Source of the DNA: Pantoea agglomerans
Lineage (GTDB): Bacteria; Pseudomonadota; Gammaproteobacteria; Enterobacterales; Enterobacteriaceae
Reading direction: 5' to 3'
DNA: 64,000 nt
Assembly: GCF_020149765.1 (NCBI RefSeq)
Contig: NZ_CP083809.1
Span: forward strand, 1 to 64,000
Shown here piece after piece: positions 11,349-18,805 of this stretch. Below the pieces are notes generated by a model, which had not been told where the DNA came from, did no database searches, and saw only the letters and a program-made list of their open reading frames with translations. The position numbers and the translations under genes were made by a program. How positions within the stretch are numbered: the stretch's first letter is position 1; every line of letters starts with the position of its first letter.

Positions 11349-12260
11349 TTAAGGATGGGTGCGCATCGCCAGGCGCTGGCTCACCAGACCGCCGAAGACA
11401 TTCACCAGCAGGCCGAGGATAATCACCGCTGCCCCCAGCATCTGCTGCGCCGAGAGGTGCTCCCCCAGCACCAGCGCGGCGCTGAGAATGCCGATCACCG
11501 GCACCAGCAGCGACAGCGGGGCGATGCGCCAGGTCTCATAGCGGCTAAGCAGGTTGCCCCAGATGGCGTAGCCGACGATGGTGGCGATAAAGGCGAGATA
11601 GATCAGCGCCAGTACCGTTTGCAGCGAGATGTGCGTCAGGCTGAATACTATCGCCTCTTCTCCCTCGAACAGCCAGGAGCAGGCGAAGAAAGGCAGCACC
11701 GGCACCAGCGCGCTCCACACTACCAGCGACATCACCGGCACCTTGCGATTGCGCAGGATAATCTTGTTGGTGATATTGCCCAGTCCCCACGACAGCGCCG
11801 CCGCCAGCGTCAGCATCATGGTCGTCAGCGTAATGCCCGCGGCCGACTGCCCCTCCATGCCCGCCGTCGCCAGCATAAACATCCCCAGCGTCGCGATCAG
11901 CACGCCGGCAATATGATTCCAGCGCAGCTTTTCCGCCAGCAGCAGCGCGCCCAGCAGCAGCGTGAAAAACGCCTGCGCCTGCAGCACCAGCGAGGCGAGC
12001 CCGGCGGGCATGCCGAGCTTGATGGCGAGAAACAGAAAAGCGAACTGACCAAAGCTGATGGTCATGCCGTAGACCACCAGCCAGCGCAGCGGAATGACGG
12101 GGCGAGAGACAAAAAAGATCGCCGGAAACGCCACCAGGGAAAAGCGCAGGCCCGCCAGCAAAAAGGGCGGCATCCCCTGCAGGCCGAGCTTGATCACCAC
12201 GAAATTAACGCCCCACGCCACCACGACGCACAGCGCCAGCAACATATCTTTAACTGACAT
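11349..12260 (-). CDS. eamA: EamA-type inner-membrane exporter
   Basis: A 303-residue DMT-superfamily permease with two EamA repeats (ten helices). It resembles E. coli EamA/YdeD, an O-acetylserine/cysteine exporter: VVVAWGVNFVVIKLGL, AGLRFSLVAFPAIFFV, FGMPAGLAS-like LGMPAGLASLVLQAQAFFT, RYETWRIAPLSLLVPV. SD GAGGAAAGG precedes the ATG. It is the last gene of a six-gene minus-strand operon, 16 bp after the YbaK-type gene. In that context it may export the operon's own product rather than cysteine metabolites. The orthology is supported by sequence, the new role is inference. Confidence 0.85.
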   Translation of the reverse strand: MSVKDMLLALCVVVAWGVNFVVIKLGLQGMPPFLLAGLRFSLVAFPAIFFVSRPVIPLRWLVVYGMTISFGQFAFLFLAIKLGMPAGLASLVLQAQAFFTLLLGALLLAEKLRWNHIAGVLIATLGMFMLATAGMEGQSAAGITLTTMMLTLAAALSWGLGNITNKIILRNRKVPVMSLVVWSALVPVLPFFACSWLFEGEEAIVFSLTHISLQTVLALIYLAFIATIVGYAIWGNLLSRYETWRIAPLSLLVPVIGILSAALVLGEHLSAQQMLGAAVIILGLLVNVFGGLVSQRLAMRTHP

Positions 12261-12276
12261 AACCTTTCCTCAGCCG

Positions 12277-12777
12277 TCAGGCGCTAACCGCCACGGGAGT
12301 GGCGATATCGGCATAACAGGCTTCGCCCACGATACGGCGATAGTCCTCTGCATCAAGGGCAATCGACTTCTCCAGCGCACCGGCGTTGAACCACAGCGTG
12401 CCGACGTCGCGCAGGCGCGTATCGACGCGCAGCGCCAGCCGGTCATCAAAACTAAATGGCGGCACCGCGCCCATTACGCAGTCGGTCAGCGACTGCGCCA
12501 TCTCGGGCGCGGCGAAGCTCGACTTTTTGCCGCCGATGGCGCGTGCGGCGCTTTTAAAATTGATTTTGCAGTCGCCCGGCACAATCGCCAGCAGAAAGCG
12601 CGGTTCGGCACCGTCTGGCATAGCGACCTCCAGCACCATCGCCTTCGCCGCCTGGTTAAGCGCATTGCCGCGCAGCGCGCTAATGGTGTCGGTCTGGCCG
12701 ATAGCCTCATGTTCTACCACGCGATAGTCCGCTTCGTGCCGATCCAGCAGGTCGGTAATGTTTGCAAATGTCGTCAT
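12277..12777 (-). CDS. YbaK/EbsC-family aminoacyl-tRNA deacylase (YeaK-like)
   Basis: Free-standing editing domain of 166 residues that would hydrolyse mischarged aminoacyl-tRNA. Features: DYRVVEHEAIGQTDTISALRGNALNQAAKAMVLEV with the family lysine in QAAKAMVL, and GAVPPFSF near residue 105-110. It is similar in length and pattern to E. coli YeaK (167 residues), which deacylates Ser/Thr-type mischarged tRNA, but diverged enough that the substrate is unknown. SD GAGGAGA precedes the ATG. It lies between an Fe(II)/2OG oxygenase and an exporter in the same operon, so it may clear tRNA loaded with the pathway's own amino-acid analogue (inference). Confidence 0.82.
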   Translation of the reverse strand: MTTFANITDLLDRHEADYRVVEHEAIGQTDTISALRGNALNQAAKAMVLEVAMPDGAEPRFLLAIVPGDCKINFKSAARAIGGKKSSFAAPEMAQSLTDCVMGAVPPFSFDDRLALRVDTRLRDVGTLWFNAGALEKSIALDAEDYRRIVGEACYADIATPVAVSA

Positions 12778-12813
12778 CTCTTCTCCTCGTCTTGCAAGGC
12801 TGCGCGCTGGGCG

Positions 12814-13614
12814 TCAGCTCCACGCGATGGCGTGTTTCATTTTTTTATCGGTCAGGCCAAAAAAGAAGCCCATAGTGATGCGGGTATCGCCTTCTACCCG
12901 ATCGATCTCGTGGTAAAAGGCGGGATTAAACAGGTAGATATCGCCGCTGCGCGGCACGAACTCGCAGGTTTCGCTCTGCATCACCACGCCGCTCTGGTAG
13001 CCGAGTTCGCCCGGCGTTTTAAAGCGCTCGTCATCCGGCGACCATTTTTTGTTGAAAATGCGCAGCCCGCCGCCCGCGTTGCACTCCTGCAGGCAGACCA
13101 CGCAGCTCAGCTGGTGCAGGATCTGCGTCACCGCCAACCCCGTTCCTGCGGCGTCGCGGACGATATTGTCGTTGTGCAGCGGATTGGCGACGCCGTCGGC
13201 GTGGAAGCGCACGATGGAACCGGCGTAGTCCCCCAGGGCTGGCTCATAGGCGGTTTGCAGGCTCTCCAGCTTTAGCGCGTGGCGCACCCACTCATAGATC
13301 TGCAGGCGCAGCGCGGCGAGCGACGGCGGCAGCGACGGCGCGATATCGCGCCATTCAGTAAAGTAGTTCTCCGGGGCGGCGGTATGTTTCGCCAGATAGG
13401 GGCCGAGCGTAGTGAGCGCGCCGTTGGGATAGTGCGACACGCGGATCTGCTCGCGGCAGCGCTGCAAATCTGTCACCACCTCCTGACGATCTTCATCGGT
13501 CAGGAAGTTGCGCAGCACCAGCAGCGGCACGCGCGCCGTGACAATATCGTCCAGCCAGGTGCGTTCTACATACATGCTGGGATTGATCACGCGTATCTGA
13601 TTGAAAATAGCCAT
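12814..13614 (-). CDS. 2-oxoglutarate/Fe(II)-dependent oxygenase
   Basis: A 266-residue soluble oxygenase of the double-stranded beta-helix type. The probable metal triad is His147-x-Asp149 (PLHNDN) and His235 (YHEIDRV), with Arg245 in TRITMGFFFG positioned to bind 2-oxoglutarate. A second HxD at 138-140 is an alternative. Typical enzymes of this class hydroxylate, desaturate or epoxidise amino acids or small peptides. SD GGGGGAG precedes the ATG. Five bp follow the glutamine amidotransferase gene, so the two are translationally close. The substrate is unknown. Confidence 0.8.
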   Translation of the reverse strand: MAIFNQIRVINPSMYVERTWLDDIVTARVPLLVLRNFLTDEDRQEVVTDLQRCREQIRVSHYPNGALTTLGPYLAKHTAAPENYFTEWRDIAPSLPPSLAALRLQIYEWVRHALKLESLQTAYEPALGDYAGSIVRFHADGVANPLHNDNIVRDAAGTGLAVTQILHQLSCVVCLQECNAGGGLRIFNKKWSPDDERFKTPGELGYQSGVVMQSETCEFVPRSGDIYLFNPAFYHEIDRVEGDTRITMGFFFGLTDKKMKHAIAWS

Positions 13615-13619
13615 GATAT

Positions 13620-14327
13620 TTACTCCCCCAAAGGAATCTCGCGTAGTTCATGGTTAGCCATGCGTCGCCAGCCGGCGGCGTCGCCCAGGGTTGGAACAGG
13701 TTCAGACGAAATGTAGGTACAGCGCGCCTGCTGCAAAACGTGCAGCGTGAAGTAGTGCGGATAAGGCGTATCCTGCGGGTGCCACTGCCAGGCCCATGCC
13801 CGGTCGCGCGTCACGAAAATCGCGTTGCCGGCGCTGCCGCCTGGTTCGACCTGCGCCAGCTTGTCGCGCAGGTAATCGCGCGTGAAGTCGGCCGGGGTGA
13901 TGCGATCCACCAGATATTCCAGATATTCCGCCGAGTCGAAGCGGGAGGCCGCCATGCCGAGCCGGGCGTAGACCGTCGGCATAAAGCCGTTATGCATCAT
14001 GTACCAGCGCGTGCCCGCGCTGTCGCGCAGCAGCGGGTGGGCAAACTCCAGGCCCTGGTTTTTACTCAGCGTGGCGTGGCGCACATGCACCGCCAGAAAG
14101 CGGCCTTTGATGCTGTCGACATCAATGTCGGGCAGCGCGTCGGCAAAGGGGCCGCTGCCGCGCAGCGTGCGGATCTCGCCCGCCTCCAGCCATAAACATC
14201 CCCAGCCGTTCGGGTGTTCTTTGATCGGCCCGTCATGACAGGCGGTTTCGCCGCAGCTCATGGCGCGCGCCGCCTCCAGCACCTGCGCCGCGTCGAATTC
14301 GCCCTGCGCCAGAATCATTCTGCACAC
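13620..14327 (-). CDS. Class II glutamine amidotransferase (Ntn hydrolase)
   Basis: A 235-residue stand-alone glutaminase domain. The start is GTG with SD AAGGA 8 nt upstream, and it places Cys at position 2, the N-terminal nucleophile of this fold after Met removal (MCRMILAQG). Other family marks: the HPNGWGCLW segment, AVHVRHAT (Arg that holds glutamine), HNGFM, and SSEPV near the end. Enzymes of this type deliver ammonia to a partner synthetase. Here the natural partner is the PP-loop or ATP-grasp protein of the same operon. It overlaps the ATP-grasp gene by 13 bp. Confidence 0.85.
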   Translation of the reverse strand: MCRMILAQGEFDAAQVLEAARAMSCGETACHDGPIKEHPNGWGCLWLEAGEIRTLRGSGPFADALPDIDVDSIKGRFLAVHVRHATLSKNQGLEFAHPLLRDSAGTRWYMMHNGFMPTVYARLGMAASRFDSAEYLEYLVDRITPADFTRDYLRDKLAQVEPGGSAGNAIFVTRDRAWAWQWHPQDTPYPHYFTLHVLQQARCTYISSEPVPTLGDAAGWRRMANHELREIPLGE

Positions 14328-15592
14328 AATAAATTTCCTTCTGAAAAGCGAGATGCCGCGCGCACCACGCTGTTAAAAACGGCCAGAATGTCGTCCCGGC
14401 CGGTGGCCGACAGGCGCAACGTGCCGAGAATGCCCGCATGGCGCGTTAAATCGGCATAGAGCGACGAGCGCCGCGACACCTGTAAGCCGGGAAAGGTCAG
14501 CGGCGGCAGCAGCGCGCCCTGATGATGTTCGGCGATCCAGCTTTCCGCCCGGCGGAGCTGGGCCGGCTGACGCAGGCGCAGCTGGCCAACGGCGCGCGGC
14601 GGCGCGCTGAAGCGCAGCGCGGGCATCTCGCCGCCCGCTTCAAGCCGGAACGCGACCGCCACCCAGTCGATGCCGGTTGTCTCTTCGACCAGGCTGGCAA
14701 CGCCCATACCGGAGAGGCGAAAGCCCATCTCAAGAAAATGCGGCACGCCATCCACCATGATGAAGTCGATATGAAAGGCGCCGAGCCGGTAGCTGAAGGT
14801 TTCGCAGCAGAACGCCATCAGGCTGGCAAAGGCGGGCGGCAGCGTGCTGGCGGCAACGGCGACGTGGCCGGATTCGTAAAAACTGATGCCGCCCTGAGCG
14901 TCGCGATGTTGCTCGATCACTTTCTGGCAGCAGGTAAGGGCATAGGGATGCCCGTCGTGTACCACGCCCTGCAGTGAATACTCGTCGCCGTCCAGCCAGC
15001 TTTCGACGATAAACCCGCTAAAGCTGCGCCCGCCGTAGTTCATGGTCTCTTCCAGCATCCGCACCACGCCCGCCAGGCGTTCGGGCGCCTCCACCAGCCA
15101 GATCCCCAGCCCGCCGCCACTGTCTACCGGCTTGATAACGCAGGGATAGATCAGCGCCTGGTGGGCATCAAGAATGCTGAGAGGCGAGGCGAAAAACCGG
15201 AACTCCGGCTGCGGAAAGCGCGGCCAGGCTTTTTTCAGCGCCATCCGCTGGGCATATTTATCCAGCGGGATAAAGGTGCGCGGCGCATCGGGGCCGGCCA
15301 GGATTTCCCGCACCCGGCCGGCGCTGGCGTTGTAGGCTTCAAAGCCGGCCAGCACCACGCGCGGATGCTCCAGCAGCCCGGCATGCAGGCAGGCCTGCAG
15401 CACTTCCCAGGGATTTTCCGGCCGATCGAGGCGGACGATCAGATCAAACGGCAGCGTCAGGCTAAGCGACTGGTAGTCGACGAAATCACTCATCTCCGCC
15501 AGCACGGTAAAATAGCCGTCGCGCTTCGCCACCTCGCAGTAGGGGTTCTGGCCGTCGCGCGTGGCGCCTATTTGCAGGAAAATTTTTCTCAT
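14315..15592 (-). CDS. ATP-grasp domain carboxylate ligase
   Basis: A 425-residue ATP-grasp enzyme of the carbamoyl-phosphate-synthetase/biotin-carboxylase/D-Ala ligase superfamily. An N-terminal Rossmann-like part opens MRKIFLQIGATRDGQ. Next come the ATP-binding strand YPCVIKPVDSGGGLGIWLV, the WLDGDEYSLQGVV segment, and the metal site IDFIMVDGVPHFLEMGFRLSGMG (Glu and Arg conserved, the usual Asn replaced by Gly). A diverged C-terminal part of about 120 residues follows. Such enzymes make amide, peptide or ester bonds through acyl phosphates. It overlaps the downstream amidotransferase gene and lies 18 bp after the PP-loop gene. The product is unknown. Confidence 0.83.
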   Translation of the reverse strand: MRKIFLQIGATRDGQNPYCEVAKRDGYFTVLAEMSDFVDYQSLSLTLPFDLIVRLDRPENPWEVLQACLHAGLLEHPRVVLAGFEAYNASAGRVREILAGPDAPRTFIPLDKYAQRMALKKAWPRFPQPEFRFFASPLSILDAHQALIYPCVIKPVDSGGGLGIWLVEAPERLAGVVRMLEETMNYGGRSFSGFIVESWLDGDEYSLQGVVHDGHPYALTCCQKVIEQHRDAQGGISFYESGHVAVAASTLPPAFASLMAFCCETFSYRLGAFHIDFIMVDGVPHFLEMGFRLSGMGVASLVEETTGIDWVAVAFRLEAGGEMPALRFSAPPRAVGQLRLRQPAQLRRAESWIAEHHQGALLPPLTFPGLQVSRRSSLYADLTRHAGILGTLRLSATGRDDILAVFNSVVRAASRFSEGNLLCAE

Positions 15593-15610
15593 CGCTTCGC
15601 CTTACCGGGA

Positions 15611-17077
15611 TCAGCGCCCGGAGATCACTTCGGTCACGGTATCCTGCAGGACGCCGTGGTTTACCTGAATCACAGCCTTATGCGGATCGAAGCGCAGCAC
15701 GCGCGACAGCGGATCGGCGCTTTTGCCCTCCAGCAGCGAGCTCACCTGACTGCTGCGCCAGCAGTGGCGCAGCTGAGCAAGATCCAGTCCGGAAAGCTGG
15801 CCAAGCTGCTGCGCCAGCGCCGCGTCGTCGCGTTCGCCGGCAAGCAGCTGGCGAATCGCCGCCTCGTCCAGCCCGATCTGCTGCTGCGTCAGCCAGCTGC
15901 GCAGCTGGCTGCCCTGCGCGATAAAGGGCGAATAGATCATGCAAACCAGCTGAGTGTCGTCGAGGCCAAACGTCTCTTCGGCGAAGCGCGCCGCGCGCTG
16001 GCGCTGCTGTTCAATCGCCGCGTCGTCGCGATAGCGCGCCGCCATTTCGGCGATCAGCTGAGGCGGAAAATCTTTCTGCTCCATGAGTCCCAGCGCGAAG
16101 CGGACATATTCGCGAATGCCTTCGGCGTAGCTGCGCTGCAAGAGCGTTTCCGCGCGCAGGCCGCGAATATGCGCCATCAGCGTCGGGTTGCCGCAGTCCG
16201 ATTCAGAAAAGCTGAACATAAGCGGGTCAAAGCGGAAGCGCATAAAGTCGTTGAGCAGCGCCCAGTGCGCGCCGGCTTCATAGGCGGTGTCCTGGTAGAT
16301 ATTAAAGAACAGCGGATCGCGCGCTAGCTGATGCATGATGCGGCGCGCGGGCGTCACCGCCTCCTCGCCGTGAATAGCGGCCGAGTAGCGCAGGGCCACG
16401 CCGTCGAGCGTCTGCAAAAAGCCGCGAAAGCCCTGATCTTTCTCCGCCGTCGGCGCGTCAAACAGGCGCGAAAGGTGCCGCGCCCAGGCGACATAGGCGG
16501 TCTGCTCCTGCGGCGAATCGCCGGTGATAATCATGTCCACGCCGCCGTTATAGTGCGCCGCCAGGCCAAACGAGTTAACCATGCTGAGGTTACAGGCGTT
16601 GCAGAAGGTGGAGCGCGCGTCGGCGCGGAAGCGGTGGCCGTTCATCAGCACGTCGCTGCGGTTTTGCTGGCGCACCGAGGCGGGCAGGGGAAGATGACGT
16701 TCGAAAGGGCGGATCTGCTGGCCGTCGACGATCAGACTCTCTACGAAGGCGTCATGGTGAATAGCCAGCGCGCGGTAAACGCGGTCGATATTCTCCATCA
16801 CGCTGTCGCTCATGGCGGCGTGGCGGTTGGTGCTGATGCGCAGGCGAAAGGTATCGCCGCGCTGCTGCCAGATCAGGCCCTGGATGTAACGCACGTAGGC
16901 CACCATATAGCTGCTGTCTTTCCCGCCGCCGTAGGCGAGCAGAACGCAGTTGCGCGACAGATGCTCGCTGTCCGGCAGGGCGGCAAGCAGGCGATGAGAG
17001 CACCGTTTAGCGGAATCGATGATTGCCGGCGTCAGGTAGCCTTCAATTTCTCTCATCATGGTGGACAGATTATTCAT
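15611..17077 (-). CDS. PP-loop ATP pyrophosphatase (adenine nucleotide alpha-hydrolase fold)
   Basis: First gene of the minus-strand operon, 488 residues from this start. The PP-loop LLAYGGGKDSSYM (YGGGKDSS at 49-56) is the ATP-pyrophosphatase signature of asparagine synthetase B, GMP synthetase and tRNA thiolases. A CxxC pair (Cys159, Cys162, TFCNACNLSM) and an ITGDSPQEQ segment follow. The large C-terminal half is unlike any domain I recognise. It could activate a carboxylate or urea-type group by adenylation, with the operon's class II glutaminase supplying ammonia, a split asparagine-synthetase-like pair. Longer in-frame starts at 17119 and 17137 are possible. I chose 17077 for its AAGGA upstream and the AT-rich, non-coding look of the extra codons. 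Confidence 0.78.
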   Translation of the reverse strand: MNNLSTMMREIEGYLTPAIIDSAKRCSHRLLAALPDSEHLSRNCVLLAYGGGKDSSYMVAYVRYIQGLIWQQRGDTFRLRISTNRHAAMSDSVMENIDRVYRALAIHHDAFVESLIVDGQQIRPFERHLPLPASVRQQNRSDVLMNGHRFRADARSTFCNACNLSMVNSFGLAAHYNGGVDMIITGDSPQEQTAYVAWARHLSRLFDAPTAEKDQGFRGFLQTLDGVALRYSAAIHGEEAVTPARRIMHQLARDPLFFNIYQDTAYEAGAHWALLNDFMRFRFDPLMFSFSESDCGNPTLMAHIRGLRAETLLQRSYAEGIREYVRFALGLMEQKDFPPQLIAEMAARYRDDAAIEQQRQRAARFAEETFGLDDTQLVCMIYSPFIAQGSQLRSWLTQQQIGLDEAAIRQLLAGERDDAALAQQLGQLSGLDLAQLRHCWRSSQVSSLLEGKSADPLSRVLRFDPHKAVIQVNHGVLQDTVTEVISGR

Positions 17078-17261
17078 TTTTCGCGTTTTCCTTTGGCTGA
17101 TAAATTCGTTTATCTGCATGGAACCTGCTGATTCCATGAAAAACAGGCCATTAAGCGGTGTAGCAATGAATGCCTGGGCGAAGGCGGACGTCAGGGAGCC
17201 GGACGCGGCAAACGAGACGGTTGCGCGTCATAAATAATTAAGAGATGCAGCCTAAAGTACT

Positions 17262-17314
17262 TTGAATGTACTCTCTTGAATACGCACAGATCAGTACGAT
17301 ATGGGGTGGAACAG
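17262..17314 (+). promoter_or_regulatory. Direct repeat and palindrome between the operon and its MocR regulator
   Basis: AGTAC-TTTGAAT-GTACT forms a small palindrome, and TTGAAT occurs at 17262-17267 and again at 17276-17281 as a 14-bp spaced direct repeat. MocR regulators commonly bind direct repeats in the gap to a divergent target operon (known for the family), so this is a candidate site. The rest of the 17078-17314 divergent region shows no gene. Confidence 0.3.
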
Positions 17315-18769
17315 ATGCCCGGTGAAACGGACCAGCAGGAGAGTCAAAGCAGTCGTTACCGCCAGATAGCTGAGCAGATCAAGCAGGCTATCCGCAGCGG
17401 ATCGCTGCTGCCCGACAGCCGGTTGCCTTCGGTGCGCACGCTGGCGACGCAGTACAGCGTCAGCCTGACGACCGCGCTAAAAACGCTGCGCACGCTGGAG
17501 GATGAGCGCTTTGCGGTGGCGAAGCCGAAATCGGGCTTTTTCGTCGCGGCGCGGCAGGGGCACCAGGAGACAGCGCCGACGCAGCTGGCACAGCCGCGGC
17601 TTGTTGCGCCGCTGGATGAACAGACAGAGATGCACCTGGCGATCCTCGGCTCGGAGTGCCGCGTTCGTCTCGACCTGGCGAACGGCGACAGCTCGCTCTA
17701 TCCGGTTAAAAAAATCGGGCTGCTGATGCGCCAGATGGGATACAGCAAACCGGCGCTGTTGGGCAACACCGTTAAGGGCACCGGCTATTTGCCGCTTAAG
17801 CATGAAATCGCGCGTCGCGCGGTGGAGTACGGCTGCAATATCAGCGCCGACGATATTCTTATCACCAACGGCTGTATCGAGGCGGTGTCGCTGTCGCTGC
17901 GCGCCACGCTCAGGCCTGGCGACGTAGTGGCGGTAGAGTCGCCCTGCTACTTCGTGCTGCTGCAGATGCTGCATAATCTCAACCTGCGCGTGATCGAAGT
18001 TGACGCCGGGCCGGAAGGCTACGTCGACGTCGAAAAACTTACCGCCTTGTTTCGCCGCCGGGCGGTGCAGGCCTTTCTTACCATCAGCAACGTCAACAAT
18101 CCGCTCGGCAAATCGATTCCCAACGAGCAGAAGGCCTATATCGCCCGTCAGGCCGATGAGAACGACGTAGTGATCGTCGAAGATGATATTTTTGGCGATA
18201 CCGCATTTGGTGAGCGGCGGCCTTTTCCGATGCGCGCCTTTAGCCCCAACGCCATTCTCTGCAGCGGCTTTTCCAAAACCATTGCGCCCGGCATTCGCAT
18301 CGGCTGGGTACACAGCGTCAACTACATGCGCAAGATCGCGTCGCTGAAATATACCTCGACCATGGGCACCTCAACGCTGTCGCAGGCGGCGATCGCCGAG
18401 CTGCTGCGCAGCGGCGGCTATGACGCCCATTTGCGCAAGCTGCGGCGCGAGCTGGCCGGCCAGATTCAGCAGATGCGTCAGTCGCTGCTGCGCGAATTCC
18501 CGCCGGGCACGCGCGTTTCAGAGCCGGAAGGAGGCTATGTGCTGTGGGTGGAGATGCCGCACCGGGCGCTCAACGTGCGTGCGCTGTTCCTCAAGGCGCG
18601 CAACGCCGGTATCGGTATTGCACCGGGCCATATTTTCGCCACCGACGATCGCTACGACCACTGTTTTCGGCTCAACGCCGGCTTCGGCTGGAATGAAGAG
18701 GTGGAGCAGGCGATCCGCCAGCTGGCGCAGTGGTGTCGGGAGTCGCTGGTGGAGGTGAAAGAGGGGTAA
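17315..18769 (+). CDS. MocR/PdxR-type GntR-aminotransferase transcriptional regulator
   Basis: A 484-residue fusion of a GntR winged helix (SRYRQIAEQIKQAIRSGSLL, LPSVRTLATQYSVS) and a fold-type I aminotransferase-like domain. The latter contains ITNGCIEAVSLSL, NVNNPLGKSIP, VEDDIFGD and the PLP-lysine motif SGFSKTIAPGIRIGW. Such proteins sense PLP or an amino acid adduct and control an adjacent operon. A TTG at 17276 would extend it by 13 residues. The ATG at 17315 has GGGGTGGA upstream and is preferred. It is divergent from the six-gene operon at 11349-17077 and is the obvious candidate regulator for it. Confidence 0.88.
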   Translation: MPGETDQQESQSSRYRQIAEQIKQAIRSGSLLPDSRLPSVRTLATQYSVSLTTALKTLRTLEDERFAVAKPKSGFFVAARQGHQETAPTQLAQPRLVAPLDEQTEMHLAILGSECRVRLDLANGDSSLYPVKKIGLLMRQMGYSKPALLGNTVKGTGYLPLKHEIARRAVEYGCNISADDILITNGCIEAVSLSLRATLRPGDVVAVESPCYFVLLQMLHNLNLRVIEVDAGPEGYVDVEKLTALFRRRAVQAFLTISNVNNPLGKSIPNEQKAYIARQADENDVVIVEDDIFGDTAFGERRPFPMRAFSPNAILCSGFSKTIAPGIRIGWVHSVNYMRKIASLKYTSTMGTSTLSQAAIAELLRSGGYDAHLRKLRRELAGQIQQMRQSLLREFPPGTRVSEPEGGYVLWVEMPHRALNVRALFLKARNAGIGIAPGHIFATDDRYDHCFRLNAGFGWNEEVEQAIRQLAQWCRESLVEVKEG

Positions 18770-18788
18770 GCGCCGGACACGCCGGCGC
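18770..18788. terminator. Stem-loop between convergent regulator and avtA genes
   Basis: Perfect 7-bp stem GCGCCGG/CCGGCGC with a 5-nt loop lies directly after the regulator stop codon and before the convergent avtA stop. The T-run is poor, so it is a weak terminator candidate. Confidence 0.4.
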
Positions 18789-18805
18789 ACGTTTAAAACT
18801 GCGAA

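Noticed and set aside
11331..12257. 308-codon frame antisense to eamA
   Set aside because: Gln/His/Arg-dominated translation that mirrors the hydrophobic codons of the real exporter gene.
16331..17131. Plus-strand frame opposite the PP-loop gene
   Set aside because: No motif or ribosome site; the minus-strand frame has the PP-loop and operon spacing.
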